Shown here one piece after another: positions 7,774 to 16,042 of a stretch of DNA of 35,568 nt. The DNA comes from Hyphomicrobiales bacterium (GTDB lineage Bacteria > Pseudomonadota > Alphaproteobacteria > Rhizobiales > Xanthobacteraceae). The notes under the pieces are model-generated. The model was not told where the DNA came from. It did not search any database and worked only from the letters and a program-made list of their open reading frames with translations. Where the stretch lies: assembly GCA_021732625.1 (NCBI GenBank), contig JAKFUP010000092.1:7420-42987 (forward strand), given 5' to 3'. A program made the translations under genes and the position numbers. Numbering within the stretch: the first letter of the stretch is position 1; each line of letters begins with the position of its first letter.

Positions 7774-8478
7774 CTACGAGCCGGCGGCCCTGGCGATGAT
7801 CTTGTTGATCTTGTCGACAGTGAAGGTCTGTCCGCCGATCGAAAGCAGCGGCGGCGTCTTTGTCAGGTCGGCCGATTCGACCACGCCTGCAATCTGGGTG
7901 ACGACGGGGACAGCCTGATTCGACGCATCCTTGGCGACGACTTCGATCGTGTAGTTGCCCTCGGGCCATTGCGTGCCGTCGTTGCCCTTGCCGTCCCACC
8001 GGAAGGTCTGGTCTCCGGGATTGACCGAATACGTGCTCGAGAATGCGGTCACGCCGGCTGCGTTCTTGATGAAGACCTCGGCGGACGCCGGCTTGGTGAC
8101 GTTGAGATTCCACGCCGCACCAGTGGTTCCGAGCGTGGTCGTCCTGCCGTCCACCAGAGCGGTTGCGCCGACGAAGTTGAGCGCCTGGCTTGCCTGTGCG
8201 GTTTTCTGCAGATCGACCAGCGATGTGAGCTGCTCGTTCGACTTGAGCTGCTGTTCGACGCCCGCGAATTGCACCAGTTGCTGGGTAAACTGATTGGTAT
8301 CCAGCGGATCGAGCGGGTTCTGGTTCTGCAGTTGCGTGGTCAGCAGCGTCAGAAAAGTCTGGAAGTTGCTGGCGAGCGTGGTCGATGTCGTCGATGATTT
8401 TGCGCCACTCGTGCCCGCCGCGGGAAGCGGCGTCGTTCCGGAAACGACTTGCGATGGAAATGCTGCTTCACCGGCCAT
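7774..8478 (-). CDS. flgD: FlgD, flagellar hook assembly (hook-cap) protein
   Basis: The product is 234 aa. The N-terminal part contains the FlgD signature: FQTFLTLLTTQLQNQNPLDPLDTNQFTQQLVQFAGVEQQLKSNEQL, with each stretch clearly recognisable. A FlgD Ig-like region follows (VFIKNAAGVTAFSSTYSVNPGDQTFRWDGKGNDG), then a Tudor-like end. FlgD caps the growing hook and is exported by the flagellar type III system, so it has no Sec signal. It starts 12 nt after the fliK stop, making a fliK-flgD transcription unit on the minus strand. Confidence 0.93.
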   Translation of the reverse strand: MAGEAAFPSQVVSGTTPLPAAGTSGAKSSTTSTTLASNFQTFLTLLTTQLQNQNPLDPLDTNQFTQQLVQFAGVEQQLKSNEQLTSLVDLQKTAQASQALNFVGATALVDGRTTTLGTTGAAWNLNVTKPASAEVFIKNAAGVTAFSSTYSVNPGDQTFRWDGKGNDGTQWPEGNYTIEVVAKDASNQAVPVVTQIAGVVESADLTKTPPLLSIGGQTFTVDKINKIIARAAGS

Positions 8479-8490
8479 GGTGCTCTCTCC

Positions 8491-10143
8491 TCAAATCCTG
8501 ATATCGACGCCGCCGCGGGCGGCTGCGAGACGGGCATAGGTCCGGCCTGCCTCAGCCGGGATCGCCGGGACGTCGTCGACCACCAGACGGTATGAATTGC
8601 GTTGCGATTGATCGTCGTCGGCGCGTTGCTGTTGCTGCGACTGATCGCGCAGGCTGAACTGCAGGCCGTTGTCGCCGGTTTTCAGGCCCGCGTCTTCCAG
8701 CGCGCGCTGCAGTTGCGGCGCGTCGCGGCGCAACAGGTCGAGCGTGGACGGACGTTCGACGGTGAGATGCGACGTCACGTTGCCGTGGCGATCGACATCG
8801 AGGCGGACATCGATGCGGCCGAGTTCGGCGGGATCGAGGCGAATGTCGAAACTGCTGCGGCCGGCGTTGGCGTTCAAGGCGATATTCACGGCCAGACCGC
8901 TTAGCGGCACCGCGACGTTGCTTGCGAGCTGCACGCTGGCGTTCAGCACCGGCGCGGCGGTGGCCGCCGGCGCAGTTGCAATGTGAGCTGGAATCGGGCC
9001 GCCGGCTGGCGTCGGTGATTGAGTGTTCGATTGCACCGGGATGTCGGCGTTGGCGGTTCTGTCCTGGGCACCCGTTTGATGCGCGCGGGGTTCGGATGCC
9101 TTGGCTGCCGTGGCTTCGCTTTGCTCTGGCTTGGCGATTGTCTCTGCCGAATTGTCAGCGTTTGCGGTGACCGTCTTGTCCGCACCGCTCGATTCAGTAA
9201 CCGGCTTGTGCTCGCTCTGTGCGGTATCGGTCTTTGCGCTGACGTTCGCTTCGAGTTTGATTTGCGGTGAAACTTCGGTCTCCGCGCTGATCGTGGCGTC
9301 GCCGGTGGCGGCGGTGCCTGTCGCGGCCTTGGCGTTGGCTGCGAGTTTGGCGGTATCGGACAGCAGGGCCTGTTCTTCGCTGGTCAGTGGCGTGTCGATG
9401 CTGGCCGCAAGCTCGGCCGTCAGCGTGGTTTGAGTTGTCGGGGCAGCATCTGGCGAGCCATCGGCCTCAGTGGCAGCGGGGGTGACTGTGGCGGGTGCCG
9501 GCGCAGCGTTTGCCTCGATGGTCGCAGCAGCTGTCGCAATCGCGCTGGCCGCGATCGAGGCGACCCCTGCGGTTGTTGTCGTGCTAGCAGTGGTCTCCGC
9601 GGACGGGACAATCGGCGCAACAACAGACACCGGTGCGATGCCGGTTTGTGCAATCACGGTCAGAAGGCCGGCGGCAACTGCGCCTTGATCCGACGGGAGT
9701 TGCGCGTCCGGATCGGCGTCGGTTGTCGCATCGGCTGCGATGACGATGTCCGGTGACAGCAGATCGGTGGCGATGCTGATACCGGTCTCGACCGCAGCCT
9801 TGATTGGCGTTTCGATCGCGACACTGGCGTCGATCCCGGTGTCGGCGCTGGTGTCGCCGGCCGTTCTGTCGGCCGCAGGTTTTTCCGCAGAGGACTTATC
9901 GGATCTGTTTGTCGCTTCGCGTGGTTTGCCCGGCTCGGACGCCGGGCGCGTTTCGTCGCTGCGCTGAACCGGCGCTGCGCGATCGGTCGATGCAGGGGTT
10001 TCGGTCGACGCGGCGTCGGTGGCATTGCTGTCGACCAGCGAACCAAATCCTTCGCTTGCCGGGCCGTTATCGCCGCGGGTGCCTTTCGTCTTGGCGGAGA
10101 CGTTGGCGACTGGCGACACGGCTTCGAATGAAAAACTGACCAC
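8491..10143 (-). CDS. fliK: FliK, flagellar hook-length control protein
   Basis: The product is 550 aa. The first about 380 residues are low-complexity, rich in Ala, Thr, Ser, Asp and Glu, as expected for the extended ruler part of FliK. The C-terminal Flg_hook domain is recognisable: SGLAVNIALNANAGRSSFDIRLDPAELGRIDVRLDVDRHGNV, then RPSTLDLLRRDAPQLQRALEDAGL. FliK measures hook length and switches export specificity through FlhB. A Gln-rich stretch (QSQQQQ) precedes the tail. It sits directly upstream of flgD and is the first gene of that unit; its upstream region contains TTAACGAT (10212-10219), one base off the CtrA half-site. Confidence 0.88.
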   Translation of the reverse strand: MVSFSFEAVSPVANVSAKTKGTRGDNGPASEGFGSLVDSNATDAASTETPASTDRAAPVQRSDETRPASEPGKPREATNRSDKSSAEKPAADRTAGDTSADTGIDASVAIETPIKAAVETGISIATDLLSPDIVIAADATTDADPDAQLPSDQGAVAAGLLTVIAQTGIAPVSVVAPIVPSAETTASTTTTAGVASIAASAIATAAATIEANAAPAPATVTPAATEADGSPDAAPTTQTTLTAELAASIDTPLTSEEQALLSDTAKLAANAKAATGTAATGDATISAETEVSPQIKLEANVSAKTDTAQSEHKPVTESSGADKTVTANADNSAETIAKPEQSEATAAKASEPRAHQTGAQDRTANADIPVQSNTQSPTPAGGPIPAHIATAPAATAAPVLNASVQLASNVAVPLSGLAVNIALNANAGRSSFDIRLDPAELGRIDVRLDVDRHGNVTSHLTVERPSTLDLLRRDAPQLQRALEDAGLKTGDNGLQFSLRDQSQQQQRADDDQSQRNSYRLVVDDVPAIPAEAGRTYARLAAARGGVDIRI

Positions 10144-10505
10144 AGCGATACCCCGACCTTGAGCTGCAACTCACTCAGCAAGGACCGGACCAGACATTAC
10201 CTCCAAATAAAATCGTTAATTATCAGAGGCTTAGATCAATTAAGCGAACGGACTCCAGCCGCAGGAGCCCCGGAATTTCTGCCCAGCGGCAAGATTTGCC
10301 GTTAGCTCCGGCCGCCCGGTGCAGAAATCGGAGTGGGAAGGGGAGTCCGAAAATCGGGGATCATTTTGCCTAATCGATTGATTTATAAGCATTTTTTTCG
10401 AAGATTCGAAGAGTGCGCGGCTTGAAAAGCCGCAGTCGGCTGTATAAGACATCCCAGACCCGGATCGGCCTGTCGCCGCTTCCGCCGCAGCTCGAATGGC
10501 CCGCC
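10144..10505. other. Divergent intergenic region fliK / mnmA
   Basis: There are 362 bases without a supported gene between two divergent starts. It is AT-rich near 10200-10250 and 10370-10410, holds a CtrA-like half-site toward fliK (10212-10219, minus strand TTAACGAT), and a promoter-like pair for mnmA. In-frame upstream codons of mnmA from GTG 10413 are open but not family-like. Confidence 0.6.
10422..10448 (+). promoter_or_regulatory. Possible mnmA promoter
   Basis: TTGAAA (10422-10427) and TATAAG (10443-10448) are separated by a short 15-nt spacer, which itself holds the mini-hairpin AGCCG-CAGT-CGGCT. The mnmA ATG is 57 nt further on. The spacer is shorter than ideal, so support is weak. 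Confidence 0.3.
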
Positions 10506-11684
10506 ATGCTCAACAGCCTCGACCTCGAAGGCCGCCCGCAGGATACACGGGTCGTCGTCGCCATGTCTGGAGGCGTGGATTCGTCGGCGACCGCGGCGCT
10601 GCTGAAGTCCGAGGGCTATGACGTCATCGGCATCACGCTCCAGCTTTACGATCATGGCGCGGCCACCCATCGCAAGGGTGCGTGCTGCGCCGGTCAGGAT
10701 ATTCACGACGCCCGTGACGTCGCGGCGCGGCTCGGCATTCCGCATTACGTGCTCGATTACGAGAGCCGCTTCCGCGAATCCGTGATCGACCGTTTCGCCG
10801 AGAGCTATGCCGCAGGCGAAACGCCGGTGCCGTGCATCGAGTGCAACCGCTCGATCAAGTTTCGCGATCTGCTCGCAACCGCGCGCGAGCTCGGTGCGCA
10901 GGCGCTCGCGACTGGACACTATGTCTCGTCGCGCCGCATGGTGGATGGATCGCGCGCACTGATGTGTGCGGCTGACGCCGACCGCGACCAGAGCTACTTC
11001 CTGTTTGCGACGACGCGCGATCAGCTCGCCGATGTTCGGTTTCCGCTCGGCGACATGACCAAGCCGCAGGTGCGCGAGCTTGCGCGCCGCTTCGGACTGC
11101 CGGTCGCCGACAAGCAGGACAGCCAGGACATCTGTTTTGTGCCGACCGGCCGCTACACCGACATCGTCGAGCGGCTGAAGCCGAATGCCGCGGTTGCAGG
11201 AGACATTGTCGATCTCACGGGCCGGGTGCTCGGTCATCATCAGGGCGTGCTCAATTTCACCATCGGTCAGCGGCGCGGCCTTGGCATTGCGTCGCGCGAT
11301 CCGCTTTATGTGGTGAAGATCGACGCCGCGACGCGGCGCGTCACCGTCGGTCCGCGCGAAGCTCTGCGCACGCACCGCATCGTGTTGCGCGACGTCAACT
11401 GGATCGGCAACGGTGCGCTCGATCAGGCCGTCGGCGACGGGCTGGAAGTTTTCGTCAAGGTGCGCTCGACCCGCCCGGCGCAGGCCGCCTGGTTGCGGGT
11501 GTCGTCGCATGGTTACGAAGTCGAACTGATCGATGGTGAGGACGGCGTGTCGCCAGGACAGGCGTGCGTGTTCTATGACGCACCGTCCGGGCAGGCGCGT
11601 GTGCTTGGCGGTGGCTTCATCGCCAGCGCAGGTCCGATGGTCATATCGCGTGGTGCGGTGTCGGCGGGTGCGATCAGCGCGTAG
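10506..11684 (+). CDS. mnmA: MnmA, tRNA-specific 2-thiouridylase
   Basis: The product is 392 aa from ATG 10506. The start [20 protein letters not shown] matches the form I recall for Bradyrhizobium homologues, so GTG 10413 is not used here. It has the PP-loop ATP pyrophosphatase motif SGGVDSS (21-27). It also has the catalytic cysteine pair: Cys110 in TPVPCIECN and Cys210 in DSQDICFVP. The MnmA motif [22 protein letters not shown] and a C-terminal beta-barrel follow. The enzyme adds sulfur at C2 of U34 in tRNA-Lys, -Glu and -Gln in the cytoplasm. A PmtA-like gene follows 23 nt downstream and may be co-transcribed. Confidence 0.96.
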   Translation: MLNSLDLEGRPQDTRVVVAMSGGVDSSATAALLKSEGYDVIGITLQLYDHGAATHRKGACCAGQDIHDARDVAARLGIPHYVLDYESRFRESVIDRFAESYAAGETPVPCIECNRSIKFRDLLATARELGAQALATGHYVSSRRMVDGSRALMCAADADRDQSYFLFATTRDQLADVRFPLGDMTKPQVRELARRFGLPVADKQDSQDICFVPTGRYTDIVERLKPNAAVAGDIVDLTGRVLGHHQGVLNFTIGQRRGLGIASRDPLYVVKIDAATRRVTVGPREALRTHRIVLRDVNWIGNGALDQAVGDGLEVFVKVRSTRPAQAAWLRVSSHGYEVELIDGEDGVSPGQACVFYDAPSGQARVLGGGFIASAGPMVISRGAVSAGAISA

Positions 11685-11707
11685 CGCATTCGGGGTACGG
11701 GCAGGGC

Positions 11708-12346
11708 ATGAGTAACGATATCGATCGCGCCAGCGTCGCGAAGGCTTACGCGCGATGGGCCCCGGTCTACGACCGCGTGTTCGGCCCGGTGTTCGACGAA
11801 GGCCGCAAATCCACCATCGCGATCGCGGATGCCATTGGCGGCCGCGTACTCGATGTCGGGATCGGCACCGGCTTGTCGCTCTCGGACTATTCCCGCTCCA
11901 CGAAGATTTGCGGCGTCGATATTTCCGAGCCGATGCTGCGTAAGGCGCAACAGCGCGTGCGCGCAGAAAATCTCACCAACGTCGAAACCCTCTCAGTGAT
12001 GGATGCGAAGAATCTCGCATTTGCGGACAGTTCGTTCGATGCGGTTGTGGCGCAATACGTCATTACGGCCGTGCCCGATCCTGAAGCGACGCTGGACGAT
12101 TTCATTCGGGTGCTGAAGCCGGGCGGCGAACTGATTCTCGTCAATCACATCGGGGCGGAAAGCGGGCCGCGCCGCATGTTCGAGCTGGCGTTTGCCCCGA
12201 TCGCGCGCCGGCTCGGCTGGCGACCGGAATTTCCTTGGGAGCGGCTTGTGAACTGGGCCGGCAAACATGGCGGCGTCACACTGGCGGAGCGCCGGCCGAT
12301 GGCGCCGATGGGACATTTTTCGCTGATCCGCTATCGCAAACACTAA
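11708..12346 (+). CDS. pmtA: PmtA-like SAM methyltransferase (phosphatidylethanolamine N-methyltransferase)
   Basis: The product is 212 aa with a class I SAM fold: motif I VLDVGIGTGLSL (48-59), the acidic end of strand 2 at GVDISEPML, and the D-A-V-V-A-Q-Y strand. The N-terminal AYARWAPVYDRVFGPVFDEGR is typical of the Rhodobacter-type PmtA/UbiE-like group that methylates phosphatidylethanolamine toward phosphatidylcholine. This lipid pathway is common in Rhizobiales. UbiE-like or other small-molecule methylation cannot be excluded from motifs alone. It lies 23 nt after mnmA and reads the same way. Confidence 0.72.
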   Translation: MSNDIDRASVAKAYARWAPVYDRVFGPVFDEGRKSTIAIADAIGGRVLDVGIGTGLSLSDYSRSTKICGVDISEPMLRKAQQRVRAENLTNVETLSVMDAKNLAFADSSFDAVVAQYVITAVPDPEATLDDFIRVLKPGGELILVNHIGAESGPRRMFELAFAPIARRLGWRPEFPWERLVNWAGKHGGVTLAERRPMAPMGHFSLIRYRKH

Positions 12347-12416
12347 ACCTGCGATTAAGCGCTAACCTGCGACATTGTGTGAGGGAACCTCCGCGCGCCG
12401 GAAGCGTTTTCCTCGT

Positions 12417-12788
12417 ATGCGTTATTTATGCCTCTTCGCGGCTGGATACATAATCGCGGGATCGACGCTGGCGTTCCCGCAAGCGCCGCCATCGCCATCG
12501 ACGCCCGGTCAGCGCACTGCGCCTGCGAACATCGCGCGCCCGAATAATTGCACGCCAACCGAAGCTGTGCCGGACGACAGCACGATTGCGCCCAAGGGCA
12601 CCACGACGGGAATTGGATCGGGCGCAAATACCCAGCTCACCGATCGGCTCGCTCAATCGGGTGGCGTTCTGTGTCCGCCTTCCGGTGTCGATCCGGACAT
12701 GCGAGCGCCGACGCCGGAAGGTGGCAATACGCCGGTGATCCCGCCGCCGGGCAGCCGGGACAGCGATTCATCGATGCGTCCGAAATAG
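12417..12788 (+). CDS. Small secreted proline-rich hypothetical protein
   Basis: The product is 123 aa from ATG 12417. The first about 20 residues (MRYLCLFAAGYIIAGSTLAF) look like a Sec signal peptide, cleaved near LAF-PQ. The mature part is rich in Pro, Thr, Ser and Gly without predicted domains, contains two cysteines (NNCTPTE and GVLCPPSG) that could pair, and ends DSDSSMRPK. Upstream in-frame TTG 12375 would add an unlikely basic stretch. I do not recognise the family; a periplasmic location is inferred. Confidence 0.6.
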   Translation: MRYLCLFAAGYIIAGSTLAFPQAPPSPSTPGQRTAPANIARPNNCTPTEAVPDDSTIAPKGTTTGIGSGANTQLTDRLAQSGGVLCPPSGVDPDMRAPTPEGGNTPVIPPPGSRDSDSSMRPK

Positions 12789-12904
12789 TCGCGTCCAAAT
12801 AGCCGGGATGCGCCCGAAGGTGCTGGCAAAACAGAGTAAATCGGCGGGCCGCTTTGCCTTGACATCGATTTGACCCGCTCCTTATATGCCGCCGGTTCGC
12901 GCAC

Positions 12905-12977
12905 GAGCATGATCCCGAAAAAGCCTGTCCCGGACTTGATCCGGGATGGGTACCGGTTTCCGGACAAGGTCATGCTC
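12905..12977. repeat. REP-like imperfect palindrome
   Basis: The element opens with GAGCATGATCCCGAAAA and closes with GGTCATGCTC, an imperfect inverted pair. It encloses a perfect inner stem TCCCGGA (12928-12934) / TCCGGGA (12940-12946). GAGCATGATC...CATGCTC elements with GGxACCGG inside are, from memory, dispersed in Bradyrhizobium-type genomes. It lies between the small secreted protein gene and tRNA-Met. Confidence 0.6.
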
Positions 12978-13011
12978 AAGAAAATGGACTAAGCAGTCCG
13001 GCGGACACTGT

Positions 13012-13088
13012 GGCGAGGTAGCTCAGCTGGTTAGAGCACGGGAATCATAATCCTGGGGTCGGGGGTTCGAGTCCCTCTCTCGCTACCA
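13012..13088 (+). tRNA. tRNA-Met (anticodon CAT)
   Basis: A complete cloverleaf of 77 nt including an encoded CCA can be folded by eye. Acceptor GGCGAGG pairs TCTCGCT with two G-U pairs. The D-arm is GCTC/GAGC. The anticodon stem CGGGA/TCCTG carries loop ATCATAA, and the T-arm loop is TTCGAGT. The anticodon CAT and the absence of the initiator GGG/CCC anticodon-stem signature point to elongator tRNA-Met. A lysidine-modified tRNA-Ile2 is the alternative, and less likely on the acceptor sequence. Confidence 0.93.
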
Positions 13089-13246
13089 ACATCTTTAGCC
13101 GAACTGGCTTTCAACAGACTTCCAGATAGCCGCGCAATGACATGCGAATAGGGTTCGCTTGGCCGCTCCACTCGTTGGTCGAAAGCGTGCATGTCCAATC
13201 GCGCAAAGACGGGTGCTGGATTCGCTACGGTGAATTCTTTTTTCCC

Positions 13247-13723
13247 TCATGGTAACTTCTGACCAATTTCGAAGTATGGTTGTCCGTGAGCGGAAGCTCC
13301 CCAGCCACGAGGCCATGAGCCGCCGGTATATATCCGTTTACGGACAGATAAATTGTCTGACTGCATGCACGCAGGACTTCCTTCGGCGCGGACGAAAACA
13401 AACCTGTTCGTTTGCTTGCAGGATATTTCTCCGTATTTCACAGTGACAATCACAGCGTAATTGCTGTCGGTGTACCCGCAACCCCGATATAGATCACGCC
13501 CGAACCTTTTGCCTTCGCCATGAAGTTCAGACGTGTCGAATATTACGCAGATAAGCTCAAAATGTTCGAACGGACGTTTTTCCGATGATGGCTGGCTCAT
13601 CGCTTCAAAGCCTGACCAGAGTTCCAGCTCTTCCGCATCCCAAATGCTGACATAGACAATAAGTCCCACGACGCAGGCAACGCTAACACCAAGAACAATC
13701 GCCAAGATGCGTAAGAAATTCAT
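13247..13723 (-). CDS. Membrane-anchored hypothetical protein
   Basis: The product is 158 aa from ATG 13723. A single N-terminal transmembrane helix, MNFLRILAIVLGVSVACVVGLIVYVSIW (shown here as MNFLRILAIVLG then SVACVVGLIVYV), leads to an extracytoplasmic domain with four cysteines: FELICVIFD, YRGCGYTD, GEISCKQTN and SPACMQSD. These could form two disulfides. I do not recognise a family. Coding sequence and flanks are visibly more AT-rich than neighbours. It sits between tRNA-Met and the ferric-reductase-like gene, 28 nt behind the latter, so co-transcription is possible. Acquisition next to the tRNA is a possibility, not shown. Confidence 0.55.
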   Translation of the reverse strand: MNFLRILAIVLGVSVACVVGLIVYVSIWDAEELELWSGFEAMSQPSSEKRPFEHFELICVIFDTSELHGEGKRFGRDLYRGCGYTDSNYAVIVTVKYGEISCKQTNRFVFVRAEGSPACMQSDNLSVRKRIYTGGSWPRGWGASAHGQPYFEIGQKLP

Positions 13724-13751
13724 GAGGCTTCGCCTGCGCGCATCGGTCTTG

Positions 13752-14438
13752 TCAGTTTCGCTCTCGAACTTGTTTCGGAAGCTCTCCAATTGGCAGCGTG
13801 GTCTCACCTCCGGGTGAGGGCGACGTCGCTTGCTTTCTCTTCACCCATAGATGCGTCACGACTCTTACAGTTGCCGCAAGGACCAGCGCGCAAAGCGCGG
13901 CCTTCGACACTGTCTCCATCGCCCCCTCGATCAATATGGCATGGATCGCACTCACGACGACGATCACCACCGCGACGAAGGTATGAGCGATACGCCACGT
14001 TCGCAGTCGAAATCGCTGGCGGAGTGCAGCTAAAAGCGCGGCGGTGAAGATTGCCCACATAGCGATCACGCCAAATGGAGAGAACGGCGTCGGCGATCTG
14101 AAGAGAAGGGCGTCGATCATGTCCGGCGGACTGCTGATCCAAAGGCCTCCGACGTGGATCAACACTGCCACGACCAGCAAGCCTCCGATCCAGCGATGTG
14201 TGCGCCGCGAGCGATAGGCCGACAGTCCCGGCAAGTATCTGCCCGGTAAGTATCCGCCAATCAGCACAGGCTGAACGAGCAGAAGACCCAGTGCGATAAT
14301 CCCTGCGAATCCGGCCATGATGTACAGCGGATCGCGCCACGCGAGCAGCGGGCTTGCCGCTGCAATGGCGATCGGCACACCAATTGCGGCTGCAAGGGCG
14401 GCCCAGATCAGGGTCACCTTCGCCAATCTGATCCCCAA
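13752..14438 (-). CDS. Ferric-reductase-like transmembrane haem protein
   Basis: The product is up to 228 aa with about six membrane helices. Two histidine pairs with identical spacing of 14 are seen: His81/His95 (RRTHRWIGG...VLIHVGG) and His152/His166 (RIAHTFVAV...SAIHAIL). This is the bis-haem b arrangement of the ferric reductase-like (Ferric_reduct, YedZ/MsrQ-related) domain. No FAD/NAD domain is fused, so it is probably an electron-transfer cytochrome b. The start is unsettled: TTG 14438, or TTG 14426, which has a GGGG 6 nt upstream, or GTG 14417. It follows the Tat-exported gene with only a few bases between them, suggesting a redox pair. Confidence 0.7.
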   Translation of the reverse strand: MGIRLAKVTLIWAALAAAIGVPIAIAAASPLLAWRDPLYIMAGFAGIIALGLLLVQPVLIGGYLPGRYLPGLSAYRSRRTHRWIGGLLVVAVLIHVGGLWISSPPDMIDALLFRSPTPFSPFGVIAMWAIFTAALLAALRQRFRLRTWRIAHTFVAVVIVVVSAIHAILIEGAMETVSKAALCALVLAATVRVVTHLWVKRKQATSPSPGGETTLPIGELPKQVRERN

Positions 14439-14443
14439 CTAGG

Positions 14444-14941
14444 TCATGCCGGCTGAAGGACGAAGTGCGCTTCCAGGCTGGTATCTTTTGCGCTGCGCAT
14501 CACGGGACGGAGAAAGACAGCTTTGAATTCACCGCTGTCATAGGCGAGGTGCCCATGCGGCTGGCCAAAGATCGGAACGATCTGCGGCATCTCAAGACGG
14601 AACGCTCCGTTCTTGTCGGTGAGAGTGGCTCCATGACTGCGCTGATCCTCCTCCCGCCCTTCGACCGTGTGCGCCCAGATCTGGATGCGCTGCCCGGCAA
14701 GTGGAGCCCCGTTGCCTGCGCGGCGTACGGTGCCCGTCATCCAGAAGCCGCCTTTGCCGATCCGATCCACGGTCGGCGCGCCTTTGTGGCTGGCGTAGTT
14801 GTTGGCCCCGCCCGGCATCGATTCGGTGGGTGCGAGGCCTTGCGCGCGGGCGGGCAACAGGAGCGCGGAAGCGCCGGTTGCTATGACGGAGCTACCAGCG
14901 GCGAGGAGAAGTCTGCGGCGGTTGAGCACGACGCTGGTCAT
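14444..14941 (-). CDS. Tat-exported intradiol-dioxygenase-fold protein
   Basis: The product is 165 aa. A twin-arginine signal (NRRRLLLAAG, residues 7-16) runs to a likely AxA cleavage at PARA-QG (about 33). The mature domain has the beta-sandwich pattern of intradiol ring-cleavage dioxygenases: TGTVRRAGNGAPLAGQRIQIW, TDKNGAFRLEMP and PHGHLAY. The His-x-His pair (129, 131) is at the place of the two iron-ligand histidines. The two tyrosine ligands do not appear (VEGREEDQ and IVPIFG at the expected places), so dioxygenase activity is doubtful. It is translated just before the ferric-reductase-like gene, which may supply electrons or haem. Confidence 0.65.
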   Translation of the reverse strand: MTSVVLNRRRLLLAAGSSVIATGASALLLPARAQGLAPTESMPGGANNYASHKGAPTVDRIGKGGFWMTGTVRRAGNGAPLAGQRIQIWAHTVEGREEDQRSHGATLTDKNGAFRLEMPQIVPIFGQPHGHLAYDSGEFKAVFLRPVMRSAKDTSLEAHFVLQPA

Positions 14942-15164
14942 CTAGTTTCCTCCCAGAGAATCCGCAGTTGCTCGGCCGATCAAAAGGCATCAGGCGCGGT
15001 ACGCCCAATTTTAGCATGTCTGCGACCGATTGCCAGTTGAGGGAGGCAAGGAACCTGACAGGCCGCATCAACAACTTTGTGAACGGAGTGCCCGCTTCAG
15101 GTGATCCGTCGTGCAGTGTCTTCGACAGCAAGCGGTTCTCCGGCAGGGACCGGTCGGCCAGCTC

Positions 15165-15269
15165 TCACGACAGCATCAGCAAAACCGCGCCCGTTGCTGT
15201 GACCGCAAAGACCGCGACGGTGGCGACGAACAGTGTCACTCCCACGACAAATGCCTGAATGCCTGCCAT
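15165..15269 (-). CDS. 34-aa hydrophobic membrane peptide
   Basis: The minus strand has GGAGG, five bases, then ATG at 15269 and a TGA at 15167-15165. The peptide is almost one long transmembrane helix: MAGIQAFVVGVTLFVATVAV, then FAVTATGAVLLMLS. The strong, well-spaced ribosome site and fully hydrophobic content argue for a real small membrane protein. No family is recognised. It is monocistronic in appearance and lies between the Tat gene and the MarR gene. Confidence 0.6.
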   Translation of the reverse strand: MAGIQAFVVGVTLFVATVAVFAVTATGAVLLMLS

Positions 15270-15547
15270 CTCGTCCTCCATCGGCTTTCCATTAGAAAGC
15301 GCGAGGCGCGATTTGGTTCAAATTGCGGCTGCAGATTCTTGGGGCAAGGAGCCGTCGCCGGGCTGCGGAATGAACCCAATCGGGATTGCCGAACATTCCG
15401 ACGTGCAAATCAAGAAAATTCGCAGCGAGAGCGTCAGGCGAAGCTGCTCGGGGGTTGCAAAAGCGGGAAATGCTGTACGATGAGGCCGCTGCGGCTCCCG
15501 CAGCGACAATTGGTCCGTTGCAGACCGAACCTCACGACGACACATTC

Positions 15548-16042
15548 ATGACGATGAGCCGCAGCAGATCGACAAGCTCCCGCAACAATGGCCCCTTGCT
15601 CGACCTCGATCGTTACGTTCCGGCGCTCATCACCTTCGTGGCCAACAAGCTGTCGAACAGCGCGACCGGCGTTTATCAAAAGCGCTTCGGCGTGACCGTC
15701 ACCGAGTGGCGGATCCTGTCGCAACTGGCGATCGAGCCGGGCATTCCGGCGTCGCGCATCTGTCAGGTGATCGGTTTCGACAAGGGACCGGTGAGCCGCA
15801 ATCTGGGCGTGATGGAAAATCGCGGGCTGGTTGCGATCAAGGCGGACCCGTCGGATGGCCGCAGCCACTCGATTACGCTGACTGCGAAGGGGCGCACGGT
15901 CCACGACAAGGTGCTTCAACTGGCGCTCGAGCGCGAACGCAAACTTCTCGCGTGTCTGACCAAGAGCGAGCGCGAGACGCTGATCAACCTGCTGCAGCGT
16001 GTTCACGGCAATCTCGGCGCGGTCACCGGCACGTCTGATTAA
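15548..16042 (+). CDS. MarR family transcriptional regulator
   Basis: The product is 164 aa from ATG 15548. An in-frame ATG at 15470 and codons back to 15386 are open but have no clear ribosome site. The winged-helix domain is seen in LSNSATGVYQKRFGVTVTEW, RILSQLAIEPGIPASRICQV, GFDKGPVSRNLGVMENRGLV, and the wing ADPSDGRSHSITLTAKG. It is a DNA-binding dimeric regulator whose ligand is unknown. The stop codon overlaps that of the convergent MATE exporter gene; MarR proteins often control nearby efflux genes, so regulation of the exporter is plausible but unproven. Confidence 0.85.
   Translation: MTMSRSRSTSSRNNGPLLDLDRYVPALITFVANKLSNSATGVYQKRFGVTVTEWRILSQLAIEPGIPASRICQVIGFDKGPVSRNLGVMENRGLVAIKADPSDGRSHSITLTAKGRTVHDKVLQLALERERKLLACLTKSERETLINLLQRVHGNLGAVTGTSD

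Noticed and set aside
10383-11510. 375-codon minus-strand ORF opposite mnmA
   Set aside because: The MnmA reading has all catalytic motifs; the opposite frame has none.
14968-15258. 96-codon plus-strand ORF between the Tat gene and the MarR gene
   Set aside because: It has no ribosome site, low-complexity Ser/Thr/Ala content, and opposes the better-supported 34-aa frame.
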